Source: Symbiodinium natans (Eukaryota > Sar > Dinophyceae > Suessiales > Symbiodiniaceae). Taken from it: a stretch of DNA of 48,721 nt. The notes below the pieces were generated by a model. The model was not told the origin of the DNA and ran no database searches. It saw only the letters and a program-made list of their open reading frames with translations. The stretch covers positions 160,001-208,721 of the forward strand of contig CAJNDS010002483.1 of assembly GCA_905221605.1 (NCBI GenBank). The letters run 5' to 3'. The translations under genes and the position numbers were made by a program. Positions 18,686 to 29,640 of the stretch are shown here, in pieces. Numbering within the stretch: position 1 is the first letter of the stretch; each line of letters opens with the position of its first letter.

Positions 18686-18795
18686 GGTTGTCCTCCACTT
18701 CCTTCTCGTTGGTGCTCGCCTGGCCCTTGACCTCCTCGGTGACCTCTGCAAATATCACCCATGCTTCACAGGGTGTGGGATGCAACCTCCTGAAG
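18686..18795 (-). pseudogene. Coding-like island (possible exon)
   Basis: The minus strand reads HPTPCEAWVIFAEVTEEVKG then QASTNEKEVED before running into heptamer sequence with a stop. Codon third positions favour G/C and the residues are balanced. ATTTGCAG precedes the AEVTEEVKG segment and could be a splice acceptor. No family recognised. Confidence 0.4.
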
Positions 18796-18921
18796 TCCTG
18801 AAAGCCCGAAACCCGAAACCCGAAACCCTAAACCCTAAACCCTGAACCCTGAACCCTGAAACCCTAAGCCGGCCTCAATCGTAGTCCTATTTAAGGCTCA
18901 AACCTCCCCAAACCGGTAGCA
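18796..18921 (-). repeat. Degenerate heptamers (CCCGAAA, CCCTAAA, CCCTGAA)
   Basis: Variant heptamers occur in short homogeneous blocks. Confidence 0.8.
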
Positions 18922-19084
18922 ATGAAGAGGAAGTGGAACTTGCCGCATGCGCTCCAAAACAACGCATCTACCCTCCTTCGTTGCCAGATGCTACATCAAC
19001 TCATAAGAAACCGTGTTTGGGAAAAACTGGTTGGGAGTAGATCCGATGGGAAAACCTTCCGCTCACACCCAAACTGCCAGAAAT
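18922..19084 (+). other. Weak open frame, complex sequence
   Basis: A plus-strand frame starting MKRKWNLPHALQNNASTLLR, with no repeats until it enters the CCCTAAA array, which supplies its stop. An exon fragment is possible. No family recognised. Confidence 0.2.
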
Positions 19085-19320
19085 CCCTAAACCCTAAACC
19101 CTAAACCCTAAACCCTAAACCCTAAACCCTAAACCCTAAACCCTGAACCCTACACTCCTAAACCCTAGACCCTTCATGCCATGGGCTCGCCGCAGTTCGG
19201 GCCCTAAACCCTAAACCCTAAACCCTAAACCCTAAACCCTAAACCCTAAACCCTAAACCCTAAACCCTAAACCCTAAACCCTAAACCCTAGACCCCAAAC
19301 CCTAACCCTAAACCCTAATC
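19085..19320 (-). repeat. Two CCCTAAA arrays
   Basis: Runs at 19,085-19,145 (about 9 copies) and 19,202-19,290 (about 13 copies), separated by 55 bp of complex sequence. Confidence 0.95.
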
Positions 19321-19609
19321 CCCTGAGTAGCCTTGCGGAACTTGGATGGGCGATCGTGCGCCGGCTTGACCGATAGCACCGTCACCTCAGGGCTCGTACA
19401 CCCCTAAACCCGAAACCCTAAACCCTAAACCCTAAACCCCTGAGTAGTTTAGGGCTTCTTTAAGAAACTAAAGGAAGGGCCTCTCTTCAAGGCACCCGGG
19501 GGGGGGGGGGTTATGTAGGGCGCAATCTTGGGGCTACCTAGGTCTGTAGGGATTTTACTGCGGCGGGTTTACGTTTCGAGGTTCAGGGTTTAGGGTTTAG
19601 GGTTTATGC
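19321..19609. other. Gene-free mosaic
   Basis: Short CCCTAAA run near 19,400-19,440, a G tract at about 19,498-19,511 and short TTTAGGG units near 19,586-19,606. Confidence 0.5.
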
Positions 19610-19715
19610 TATATTATGGTATGTTGTCTACGCATATATGTATATATTTATACTTATATAAGATACTTGTTGATATTCATGTTTATCTGTGTACATGTAT
19701 ATAGGGGATATGTAA
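19610..19715. other. AT-rich tract
   Basis: TATATA, TATATG and TGTATA words in a 100-bp AT-rich stretch that contrasts with its neighbours. No gene; role unknown. Confidence 0.5.
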
Positions 19716-20220
19716 CGTAGTAGGATGAAGGGTTCCTTTTCGGGTCCGGGACGTAGGCTGTGTTGCAAAACCGTCCTACGCCCTAAAGCCAGCCATACCC
19801 TCAACTTTGGGGGGGGTCGGGTTTACGACATTAAGGACTGTGGCTTCATGAGGGGCTACTTTCGGAAGAAAGGCTAATGGCAACCATGGGACTGTCGCAA
19901 AATGTCCTTCCCGAAGCCTTTTTACCCTGGACAGAAAAACGCAAAACCTCGAAAAAACCCATACGAAACCATCCCCGTTAGTGAACCCGCTGGGTAAACC
20001 CTAAGCCCTCAACCCGAAACCCTAAACCCCATCACGCTTATCGCGACCTCTGCACCTGTGGGGCCGAATACCTGTAAACCCGAAGGCCCAACTTTTTACA
20101 CCCAAAGCCCACACTCTAAACATGAACATCGCTTGCCGGATTTGGGTATAAATCGCGAAATGAAGCCTTAAGCCGGAGAAACCTTCAATGAGGCCGAGAA
20201 ACCCTAAGCCTAGAACCGCC
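19716..20220. other. Gene-free unique stretch
   Basis: Mostly non-repetitive with isolated CCCTAA or CCCGAA words. Nothing recognised. Confidence 0.35.
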
Positions 20221-20328
20221 TAAACCCTAAACCCTAAACCCCAAACCCCCAACCCCAAACCCTAAACTCTAAAGCCTAAACCCCTAACCCCAAACCCTAA
20301 ACCCTAAACCCTAAACCCTAAACCCTAA
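20221..20328 (-). repeat. CCCTAAA run with CCCCAAA variants
   Basis: Mixed variants, pure at about 20,293-20,328. Confidence 0.9.
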
Positions 20329-20330
20329 GC

Positions 20331-20412
20331 TGAGCCTCCTCCTCCGCTCTCTCCGAGGCTGCGAGGGTGGCTTTCGCTGCAGCGGCCGCCTTGGCTTCGG
20401 CTGAAGCCTGCA
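20331..20412 (-). pseudogene. Ala-rich coding-like island
   Basis: The minus strand reads ASAEAKAAAAAKATLAASER then AEEEAQ. It follows CCCTGCAG, a plausible splice acceptor, and shares the SAEAKA core with 2,480-2,548. Both ends are heptamer arrays. A helix-forming exon or remnant; no family. Confidence 0.4.
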
Positions 20413-20419
20413 GGGTGGC

Positions 20420-20536
20420 AAGGGTTTAGGGTTTAGGGTTTAGGGTTTAGGGTTTAGGGTTTAGGGTTTAGGGTTTAGGGTTTAGGGTTTGAGGTTTGAG
20501 GTTTGGGGTTTGGGGTTTGGGGTTTGGGGTTTGGGG
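20420..20536 (+). repeat. TTTAGGG array grading into TTTGGGG block
   Basis: About 10 TTTAGGG copies, then TTTGAGG twice (20,488-20,501), then TTTGGGG about five times (20,502-20,536). Confidence 0.95.
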
Positions 20537-20845
20537 CTTAGGGTTTACGACTTAGATTTGCTAGGCGGGCCATCCTGTGACAATGCCCTAAATTCTCCCT
20601 TTCTTGTTTTTTGGGTCTAGGGTTTGGGGTTTAGGGTTTAGGTCAATTTTGAACAATCGGCCATTGGCCACCAATCGTGTTTAGATTTCGGGCCCAACTG
20701 GGCTAGGGTTCGGGGCCACTAAACCCAAAACCCAAAGCCCTAAACCCCAAACCCTAAACCCGAACCCTAAAACCCTAAAACCCCAAACCGTGAAAACCGC
20801 AAACGCTGCTCCCCGTAAACCCTGAAGCTCCCAAGTACGCCCTAA
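20537..20845. other. Gene-free mosaic
   Basis: Degenerate heptamers, with CCCTAAA/CCCCAAA variants at 20,720-20,790. No gene. Confidence 0.4.
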
Positions 20846-20900
20846 GGGTTTAGGGTTTAGGGTTTAGGGTTTAGGGTTTAGGGTTTAGGGTTTAGGGTCT
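20846..20900 (+). repeat. TTTAGGG array, about 7 copies
   Basis: Pure heptamers ending TCTAGGG. Confidence 0.95.
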
Positions 20901-21031
20901 AGGGCCCAAACCCGAACTCCAAACCCCTGCATCCCTCAATCTTGGTGAACCCAAAATCCCTACAGGGTTTTCGGATGTGGTAAAGGCTCACCCGCTAAAA
21001 ACTACAAACCCCAAACCCTAAAACTACAAAC
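20901..21031. other. Gene-free stretch
   Basis: Complex sequence with isolated heptamers. Confidence 0.3.
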
Positions 21032-21152
21032 CCTAAGGCCTAAGCCCTAAGCCCTAAGCCCTAAGCCCTATGTCCTAAACCCTACACCCCAAACCCTTAA
21101 CCCTAAACCCTAAACCCTAAACCCTAAACCCTAAACCCTAAACCCTAAACCA
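21032..21152 (-). repeat. CCTAAGC variant block followed by CCCTAAA array
   Basis: CCTAAGC is repeated about five times at 21,032-21,070. CCCTAAA is pure at about 21,101-21,150. Confidence 0.9.
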
Positions 21153-21229
21153 ACCTTGCCCGTCTGCAGGGTGGACATGGACTTCGGCGCAGGCTGCGGA
21201 GTCGCCGCGCCGGCGATGGCACCTCTAAG

Positions 21230-21300
21230 GTTTAGGTTTAGGGTTTAGGGTTTAGGGCTTAGGGTTTAGGGTTTAGGGTCCAAGGTTTTTGGGTTTGTAT
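21230..21300 (+). repeat. Short TTTAGGG array
   Basis: About seven heptamers including one CTTAGGG. Just upstream, 21,160-21,225 is a GC-rich complex island, open on the minus strand (GAIAGAATPQPAPKSMSTLQ). Confidence 0.8.
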
Positions 21301-21595
21301 AGCATCCGAAGTATGGGCCGTCAATTCAATTAGGGTCCCCCTGTTGAGGTTTAGGGTTCAGGGTTTAGAGTTTACGGTTTACGGTTTAGGGTTTAGGGTT
21401 TCGGGTTTAGGGTGGGTTTAAGGGCATCCGAAGTCAAAGTATGGCCCCTGAATTAGGGTCCCCGGTTTAGGGTTTAGGGTTTGGGGTTTAGGGTTTAGGG
21501 TAATGCAGGCCCATACTTCGGATCCCTGTAAATCCCTTTGAGCAAGGGTAAGCGACCATGCTAAGGGCCCGGGGTTCCAACGCTAGAATATATGT
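21301..21595. repeat. Three-copy dispersed motif, one copy inverted
   Basis: CATCCGAAGTATGGGCC (21,303-21,319) and CATCCGAAGTCAAAGTATGG (21,425-21,444) are direct, each followed by AATTAGGGTCCCC. GGCCCATACTTCGGATCC (about 21,509-21,526) is inverted. Heptamer runs fill the gaps between them. Confidence 0.65.
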
Positions 21596-21787
21596 GGGGT
21601 TTTGGGCTTTCGGGTTTAGGGTTTAGGGTTTAGGGTTTGGGGTTTGACGTTTTGGGTTGGGGTTTGGGGTTTTAACGTTTGGGTTTGAATTTGCGGCGTC
21701 GGGTGTGGGGTTCAGGGTTGAAGTTTTGGGGTTTGTGGTTGTGGGCTTGGTTTTAGGGTTTAGAGTGTGGATTTCTGGGTGTGAAAG
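21596..21787 (+). repeat. Degenerate TTTGGGG/TTTAGGG sequence
   Basis: Words such as GGGGTTTGG, TTTTGGGTT and GTTTAGGG; no gene. Confidence 0.5.
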
Positions 21788-22067
21788 TAACCCTAAACCC
21801 TAAACCCTAAACCCTAAACGCTAAACCCTAAACCCTGAACCCGAAAAGGGCTTAGACAGGGGCTTCCTCAACCCCAGGAGACCTAAGCCGTGTAAGATCC
21901 CAACCCGAAACACAAAACATCACTTGAGCTGTGATAAACCCTAACAAATCAAACCCTAAACCCTAAACCCTAAACCCTAAACCCTAAACCCTAAACCCTA
22001 AACCCTAAACCCTAAACCCTAAACCCTAAACCCTAAACCCTAAACCCTAAACCCTAAACCCTAAACC
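21788..22067 (-). repeat. CCCTAAA arrays
   Basis: A short array at 21,788-21,845, then a pure array at 21,953-22,067 (about 16 copies). Confidence 0.95.
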
Positions 22068-22186
22068 GACTCTGGCCCCTGCAACAGCTTCGAGCCATCG
22101 CGTGTGCACGAAAATCTGCGCAAACCTACACGAAGAACAAACACACTAGCGCCCTACTATGTCGAGGCAAAACCTATGCGAACCAG

Positions 22187-22224
22187 CCCCCCCCCCCCCC
22201 CCCCCAAAAAAAAAAAAAAAAAAA
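22187..22224. repeat. C19-A19 compound homopolymer
   Basis: 19 C (22,187-22,205) followed by 19 A (22,206-22,224). The second copy has 22 C and 19 A at 42,701-42,741. Confidence 0.95.
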
Positions 22225-22227
22225 CGC

Positions 22228-22345
22228 CCTCAACCATGAATGGGGCCATCTTCGCTGATCGCGAGAGAAGCTGGGGGCGGAACCAGCAGTGGTCGTTTCG
22301 GGCTCCACATCCACAATGGTGTTCAAATCCTGGCGGCACGAAGGG
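22228..22345 (-). pseudogene. Coding-like island, VDVEP pair member 1
   Basis: The minus strand reads QDLNTIVDVEPETTTAGSAP then SFSRDQRR. Its paralogue at 22,948-23,045 gives QDVVSAVDVEPKATRAGSSP then SFSEDH in the same orientation, so VDVEP, AGS and PSFS are kept while many other codons differ. This supports a protein-coding origin. Product unknown. Confidence 0.5.
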
Positions 22346-22947
22346 AGAGTGCTCTACAAGACCTTGCGTGTTCATAGGGTGGGTTGAGGGTGTCTGGAGT
22401 TTAGAGTTGAAAGTCAAACCCATGAATCCAAGCCCTGCACCCTATAAAACCCCACAGTCCTGAACTGAAGCTTCGACCCGCTTGAGGTTGTGTTACGCTA
22501 AACCCTAAACCCTAAACCCTAAACCCTCAACCCGAAACCCTAACCGCTTAGGGCTTCTTTCGCAGAAGGCATTGCCCCAGGACCCACATGCCTTGCCGCT
22601 TCGCAGAACCGATTTGGGCGCAGTTGCCGGAGCCGGAGCCAACGCCAAACCTTGTACTGTGGGCTTAGGGCTCAGGGTTCAGGGCTGTACCCTAAACTTC
22701 CCTCTGAAACTAAACCCGTTACCGCGTACCCTGCACCGGAACCCTAATTCCGCGTCCCTCGGCCCGAAAAACTAAACCTCATGCCTCCCTGCATAAATCC
22801 CAAACCCCGGAGGAAGGCCCAGACTCTGCGTGTTTAGGGTCGTCGCCTGACATGGTTCTTGATCGCATGCTCCAATAGGAATTTCCATAGCATAAGGCAG
22901 GCTATCACATGTCAAGCTAAACCCTAAACCCTAAACCCTAAACCCTA
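22346..22947. other. Gene-free mosaic
   Basis: Mostly complex sequence, with CCCTAAA runs at 22,497-22,545 and about 22,917-22,948. Two modest open frames (22,104-22,463 and 22,572-22,775 on plus) have no recognisable features. Confidence 0.35.
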
Positions 22948-23045
22948 AATACTCAAGGTCATGATCTTCGCTGAAGCTGGGGGAGGAGCCAGCCCGGGTC
23001 GCCTTAGGCTCCACATCCACGGCGGAGACCACGTCCTGGCTGCAC
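22948..23045 (-). pseudogene. Coding-like island, VDVEP pair member 2
   Basis: The minus strand reads SQDVVSAVDVEPKATRAGSS then PSFSEDHD. It lies 0.7 kb from its paralogue (22,228-22,345) and is bracketed by CCCTAAA and TTTAGGG arrays. Probably an exon duplicate or remnant. Confidence 0.5.
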
Positions 23046-23046
23046 T

Positions 23047-23113
23047 AGGGTTTAGGGTTTAGGGTTTAGGGTCTAGGGTCTAGGGTCTAGGGTCTAGGGT
23101 CTAGGGTTTAGAG
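23047..23113 (+). repeat. TTTAGGG array with homogenised TCTAGGG block
   Basis: TTTAGGG about three times, then TCTAGGG five times (23,072-23,106), then TTTAG. Confidence 0.95.
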
Positions 23114-23621
23114 TAGAAATATGATCCTCTCAAAGGCATGAACGGAAAATATGACATGTGCTCAGAGCCTACCCAGAAGAAGAGCTTCACGAGATCTTGA
23201 GGGTTTAGGGTTTTGAGATTTTAGGGCTCAATGCTGCTGTGCCTGGGGAGACGCCATCAATTTCATCTTGTTCGGCTTCTCCCGGGCAGCTTGCCTCCTG
23301 GATCAGATGGAAAAGGGTTTAGGGTTTAGAGTTTAGGTTTTAGGGTTTAGGGGTAAGCCCTAAGCCCTCAACCCTAAACACTGAACCCTAAACCCTAAAC
23401 CCATTCGTTCAAGGGGTTGAGGGTTGGGAGTCTGGGTTCAGGGACCCAAGCAGGCCCCCAGACCCTAAACCCTAAACCCCAAACCCTGAACCCTAAACCC
23501 CAAACCCTAAACCCTAAACCAGCCCTAAACCCTAATTAGGCAGGCCATGTGGCATCTTGTTGCGCGGCAGCAGTGGGTTGTCAACTGCACTTCCAGGCCT
23601 CGGAACCGCGATGGGTGGTCG
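23114..23621. other. Gene-free mosaic to the contig end
   Basis: Complex spacers and short heptamer runs in both orientations. 23,228-23,315 is open on the minus strand (FHLIQEASCPGEAEQDEIDG) and may be another coding-like island. The contig stops at 23,621. Confidence 0.35.
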
Positions 23622-23721
23622 NNNNNNNNNNNNNNNNNNNNNNNNNNNNNNNNNNNNNNNNNNNNNNNNNNNNNNNNNNNNNNNNNNNNNNNNNNNNNNN
23701 NNNNNNNNNNNNNNNNNNNNN
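23622..23721. other. Assembly gap, 100 N
   Basis: Exactly 100 unknown bases, a conventional placeholder for a gap of unknown size. Frames that cross it are artefacts. Confidence 0.99.
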
Positions 23722-26258
23722 AAGGGAGAGAAGGAGGGAAAGATAAGAGGAACACGATTTTCATGGGAAGAGCCAAGAAAAGAATAGAAGAGAGATAAAA
23801 CAAGGCGCAAAGAAGATGGTACTCTTCTTTATCTATCCTCTCTCCCTTATCTCTCCGTTCCCTCTGTCTTTTCGAAATGAGAAAAAACAAAAAGAAAGAT
23901 GAAAAGAAGAAGGGTTAGGAAAAGAGCCGAAGAGATAGGCCGAAAAGAGGGGTATGGTGAAGTACGGCAAAGGTCCACGCACAAGGAGTCACCTTCTGCT
24001 TACCCTTCCACTGCTTGATTTTACAAGCTCCTTTCTTGTGTTTTATCAGTTAAAATTTAAACGGAAACAGAAGGAGAGAAGGGAAAGGGAAGTGAGAGAG
24101 GAGAGACAACAAGGAGGCCATTTTAATTTCCTGTGAGTTATCAAAAGGAATGCAATATTATGGGAAGAGCAATGGAAAAAAAAAGAGTGGAAGAGAAATT
24201 AAGACAGGAGAGGGAGGTGCAAAAATAAGGCAAAGAGAAGATGGTGCCGTTTTCATCTCACCTCTCGTTCTTATCTTCCTTGAAATAAAAAAACAAAAGG
24301 AAGGACAATGAACATATAAAGGAACCCGTTTTCGTTTTCCGTTTGGGCACAAGGAAAAAAACAGAGGCGATAGGGCGAGAGGAGGGGTTTGCTGAAGCAT
24401 GGGGAGGGTGTACGGGCAAGGGGCCAACTCCGCCCACTTCCCCCATCCATTGAAAGAGGAAAAGGAACAGGGCCTCCATTCCCCTCCTATTCTTCCTTTC
24501 TTGCGTTTTTGTCGTTTAGAAGGGAACAGGAGAAGAGGAGGGAGAGAGAAGGAGAGAGGAGACATAAAAAGGGTTGCATTTTTAATGGGAAGAGCAAAGA
24601 AAAGACCAGAAGAGAGATGATGGGAGAAGAGGGGGAGACAAAACAAGGCGCACAGAAAATGGGCAGATAAGAAGAGAGGAAAGGGAATGACCAAGTACAA
24701 TGAGGAGTTCTTCAATTTCCCTCCCTATCTCTTATGTTACTTTTCCTTCTTGTGGGGTGTCCCTTTTTCTCTTGAAGATGCAGAAAACGATTGAAAAGGA
24801 CACCCGTTCCATCGCCCATGTGTAGGGAAAGAGAGAGAATCATGAGCATCAGCTGGGCTTGCTGCCAATCCAACATGGGCGTCCCTTTTAATCGCAGTCT
24901 GTGTCCTTTTTTCTCGCTTGAAGATGCAGAAAACGATCCAAAAGCACATCTGTTGGAGGAAGAGAGAAGGAGAGAGGAGAGATACCAAGGATTGCATATT
25001 TCATGGGAAGAGCAAGGAAGAGAATAGAAGGCAGATGAATAGAGAAGAGGGAGAGACAAAACAAGGCGCAGAGAAGATGGCACTCTTCTTTATCTATTCT
25101 CTCTCCCTTGTTTCTCCCTTCCCTCTTTCTTTTCGAAATGAGAAAACCAAAAAGGAAGAACTATGAGAAGGAGAAGAGTAAGGAAAGGAACAGAAGAGAT
25201 AGGCCGAGAGGATGAATATGATGGAGTATTATGGAAAGGCTCACGCGCAAGGAGTCACCCTCTGCTTACCTTTTCACTGCTTTATCATATGAGTTCCTTT
25301 CTTGTGTTTTATCAGTTAAAAGGAAGCGGAAGAAGAGAAGGGAAAGGGAAGTGAGAGAGGAAAGATAACAAGGATGCTATGTTTCCCGAAGCGTGCTGCA
25401 AGGAATAGAAGAGACAGGAAGCAAGGAGACGGAATCACAAAATAAGGCGCAAAGCTGTACATATCATCTCCCCCTTGTCTCTCCCTATTCCCTTTCGAAC
25501 TAGAAAAAAACCATTCTTGCTTTTCACAGATAGGTTCCCTCTCTCCTCTTCAGGAAATCCCCTTTCCCTTATGTTGCTTTTTGAAGCGAATAAGAAAAAT
25601 AGCAGATAAGAAGAGAGGAAAGGGTCAATTTCCCTCCCTATCTCTTATGTTGCTTTTCCTTCTTGTGGGGTGTCCCTGTTTCTCTTGAAGATGCAGAAAA
25701 CGATTGGAAAGGACACCCGTTCCATCGCCCATGTGTAGGGAAAGAGAGAGAATCATGAGCATCAGCTGGGCTTGCTGCCAATCCAACATGGGCGTCCCTT
25801 TTAATCGCAGTCTGTGTCCTTTTTTCTCGCTTGAAGATGCAGAAAACGATCCAAAAGCACATCTGTTGGAGGAAGAGAGAAGGAGAGAGGAGAGATACCA
25901 AGGATTGCATATTTAATGGGAAGAGCAAGGAAGAGAATAGAAGACAGATGAATAGAGAAGAGGGAGAGACAAAACAAGGCGCAGAGAAGATGGCACTCTT
26001 CTTTATCTATTCTCTCTCCCTTGTTTCTCCCTTCCCTCTTTCTTTTCGAAATGAGAAAAACAAAAAGGAAGAACTATGAGAAGGAGAAGAGTAAGGAAAG
26101 GAACAGAAGAGATAGGCCGAGAGGATGAATATGATGGATTATTATGGAAAGGCTCACGCGCAAGGAGTCACCCTCTGCTTACCTTTCCACTGCTTTATCA
26201 TATGAGTTCCTTTCTTGTGTTTTATCAGTTAAAAGGAAGCAGAAGAGAAGGAAAAAGC
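23722..26258. repeat. Purine-rich long-period repeat, copy 2
   Basis: Counterpart of 3,008-5,530. The tandem unit has a period of 913 bp here (24,713 to 25,626) and keeps the 30 bp missing near 4,345. A short segment present near 3,561-3,585 is missing around 24,280. Confidence 0.9.
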
Positions 26259-28330
26259 AAAAATTGAGCCCAACATTTTAGGACCAGGGCTTGCGATCTG
26301 ACTCTTTGGAGCAAAAATCGATTCCAAAATCTTAGGGACCAGGGCTTGCGATGTTACTCTTTGGAGCAAGAAATGAGCCCAAAATCTTAAAGACCGGGGC
26401 TTGCGATTTCACCTTTTGGAGCAAATACTGGGCCCAAAAATCTTAGGGACCAGGGCTTGCAATTTGACTCCGTGGAGCACAAATCGACCCCGAAATCTTA
26501 GGGACCAGGGCTTGCGATTTGACTCTGTGGAGCACAAATCGACCCCGAAAACTTAGGGACCAGGGCTTGCGATTTGACTCTTTGGAGCAAGAATCGACCC
26601 AAAAATCTAAGGGACCAGGGCTTGCGATTTTACTCTTTGGCGCAAAAACTGGGCCCCAAATCTTAGGGACCAGGGCTTGCGATGTCACTCTTTGGAGCAA
26701 AATTGAACCCAAAGTCTTAGGGACCAGGGCTTGCGATTTGACTCTTTGGAGCAAAAACTGGGCCCCAAATCTTAGGGACCAGGGCTTGCGATTTGACTCT
26801 TTGGAGCAAAAATTGAACCCAAAATCTTAGGGACCAGGGCTTGCGATTTGACTCTTTGAACCAAAAGCTGGGCCCAAAATCTTAGGGACAACGGCTTGCG
26901 ATGTCACTCTTTGGAGCAAAAATTGAACCCAAAATCTTAGGGACCAGGGCTTGCGATTTGACTCTTTGGAGCAAAAACTGGGCCCCAAATCTTAGGGACC
27001 AGGGCTTGCGATTTGACTCTTTGGAGCAAAAATTGATCCCAAAATCTTAGGGACCAGGGCTTGCGATTTGACTCTTCGGAGCAAAAACTGGGCCCAAGAT
27101 CTTAGGGACCAGGGCTTGCGATGTCACTCTTTGGAGCAACAATGAATGCAAAATCTTAGGGACCAGGGCCTGCGATTTGACTCTTTGGAGCAAGAATTGA
27201 ACCCAAAATCTTAGGGACCAGGGCTTGCGATTTGACTCTTTGGAGCAAAAACTGGGCCCAAGATCTTAGGGGCCAGGGCTTGCGATGTCACTCTTTGGAG
27301 CAAAAAATGAACCCAAAATCTTAGGGACCAGGACTTGCGATGTCACTCTTTGGAGCAAAAACTGGGCCCCAAATCTTAGGGACCAGGGCTTGCGATGTCA
27401 CTCTTTGGAGCAAAAAACGAACCCAAAATCTTAAGGACCAGGGCTTGCGATGTCACTCTTTGGAGCAAAAATTGAACCCAAAATCTTAGGGACCAGGGCT
27501 TGCGATTTGACTGAACCCAAAATCTTAGGGACCAGGACTTGCGATGTCACTCTTTGGAGCAAAAACTGGGCCCCCAATCTTAGGGACCAGAGCTTGCGAT
27601 GTCACTCTTTGGAGCAAAAATTGAACCCAAAATCTTAGGGACCAGGGCTTGCGATTTGACTCTTCGGAGCAAAAACTGGGCCCCAAATCTTAGGGACCAG
27701 GGCTTGCGATTTTACTCTTTGGAGCAAAGATTGAACCCAAAATCTTAGGGACCAGGGCTTGCGATTTGACCCTTTGGAGCAAAAACTGGGCCCAAAATCT
27801 TAGGGACCAGGGCTTGCGATTTGACTCTTTGGAGCAACTGGGCCCAACATCTTAGGGACCAGGGCTTGCGATGTCACTCTTTTGGGCAAGAAATGAGCCC
27901 AAAATCTTAGGGAGCAGGGCTTGCGATTTGACCCTTTGGAGCAAAAAACTGTGCCCCAAATCCTAGGGACCAGGGCTTGCGGTTTGACTCTGTGGAGCAA
28001 AAATTGAACCCGAAATCTTCGGGACCAGGGCTTGCGATTTGACTCTTCGGAGCAAGAAATGAGCCCAAAATCTTAAGGACCAGGGCTTGCTTTGGAGCAA
28101 AAAACTGAGTCCAAAATCTTAGGGACCAGGGCTTGCGATTTGACTCTTTGGAGCAAAATCTGGGCCCCAAATAATAGGGACCAGGGCTTGCGATGTTACT
28201 CTTTGGGGCAAGAAATGAGCCCAAAATCTTAGGGACCAGGGCTTGCGATGTTACTCTTTGGGGCAAGAAATGAGCTCAAAATCTTAGGGACCAGGGCTTG
28301 CGATGTCACTTTTGGAGCAAAAACTGTGCC
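26259..28330 (+). repeat. 55-bp satellite, copy 2
   Basis: Counterpart of 5,531-7,618 with rearranged monomers. A truncated monomer near 27,505-27,515 joins TTTGACTG to AACCCAAAATC. Confidence 0.95.
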
Positions 28331-28700
28331 CTAGTATTGGGGGGAGGAGGGCTCGTGATTTAGTATTGGGAGGAGGCCCGGGCTCGTAAATTAGTATTGG
28401 GGGGAGGCCCGGCCCGTGATTTAGTATTGCGGGAGGCCCGGGCTCGTGATTTAGTATTGGGGGGAGGCCCGGGCTCGTGATTTAGTATTGGGGGGAGGCC
28501 CGGCCTCGTAATTTGGAGGCTCGGGCTCGTGATTTAGCCCGGGCTCGTGATTTAGTATTGGGGGGAGGCCCGGGCTCGTGATTTAGTATTGCGGGAAGGC
28601 CCGGGCTCGTAATTTAGTATTGGGGGGAGGCCCGGGCTCGTGATTTCGTATTGGGGGGAGGCCCGGCTCGTGGTTTAGTGTTGGGGGGAGGAGGATGCCC
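28331..28700 (+). repeat. 31-bp GC-rich satellite, copy 2
   Basis: Counterpart of 7,619-7,990 with a few substitutions. Confidence 0.9.
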
Positions 28701-29640
28701 CAGCCCCCACCCCCCATTTGGAAATAAATGAATTACTTGAATTAATTGAAATAATTGAATTAATTCAATTAATTCAATTAATTGATTTATTTCCAAAGGG
28801 GAGGTGGAATTAATTGAATTAATTCAATTATTTCAATTAATTCAATTAATTCAATTTATTCAATTTATTCATTTATTTCCAAATGGGGGGGATTCCCCAG
28901 CCCCCACCCCCCCCCGCTTTGGAAATAAATGAATTAATTGAATTAATTGAATTAATTGAATTAATTGAATTAATTCAACTAATTCAATTAATTCATTTAT
29001 TTCCAAAGGGGAGGTGGAATTAATTGAATTAATTGAATTAATTGAATTAATTCAATTATTTCAATTAATTCAATTAATTCAATTAATTCATTTATTTCCA
29101 AATGGGGGGGATTCCCCAGCCCCCACCCCCCCCTTTGGAAATAAATGAATTAATTGAATTAATTGAATTAATTGAATTAATTGAATTAATTGAATTTCAA
29201 TTAATTCAAATAATTCATTTATTTCCAAAGGGGAGGTGGAATTAATTGAATTAGTTGAATTAATTCAATTATTTCAATTAACTCAATTAATTCAATTAAT
29301 TCAATTAATTCAATTAATTCATTTATTTCCAAAGGGGGGGGAGGGGTGGGGGCTGGGGAATCCCCCCATTTGCAAATAATTGAATTAATTGAATTAATTG
29401 AATTAATTGAATTAATTGAATTAATTGAATTAATTGAATTAATTGAATTAATTGAATCAATTCAATTAATTCAATTAATTCAATTAATTCCACCCCCCCT
29501 TTGGAAATAAATGAATTAATTGAATTAATTGAATTAATTCAATTAATTCAATAAATTCAATTAATTCAATTATTTCCAAAGGGGGGGGGGGTGGGGGCTG
29601 GGGAATCCCCCCCATTTGGAAATGAATGAACTAATTGAAC
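28701..29640. repeat. AT-rich foldback array, copy 2
   Basis: Counterpart of 7,991-9,047, about 117 bp shorter. The long 9-mer run is about 29,378-29,456, roughly half the length of the first copy. Confidence 0.9.

Noticed and set aside
23525-23890. Frames spanning the N run
   Set aside because: They cross unknown sequence, so their continuity is meaningless.
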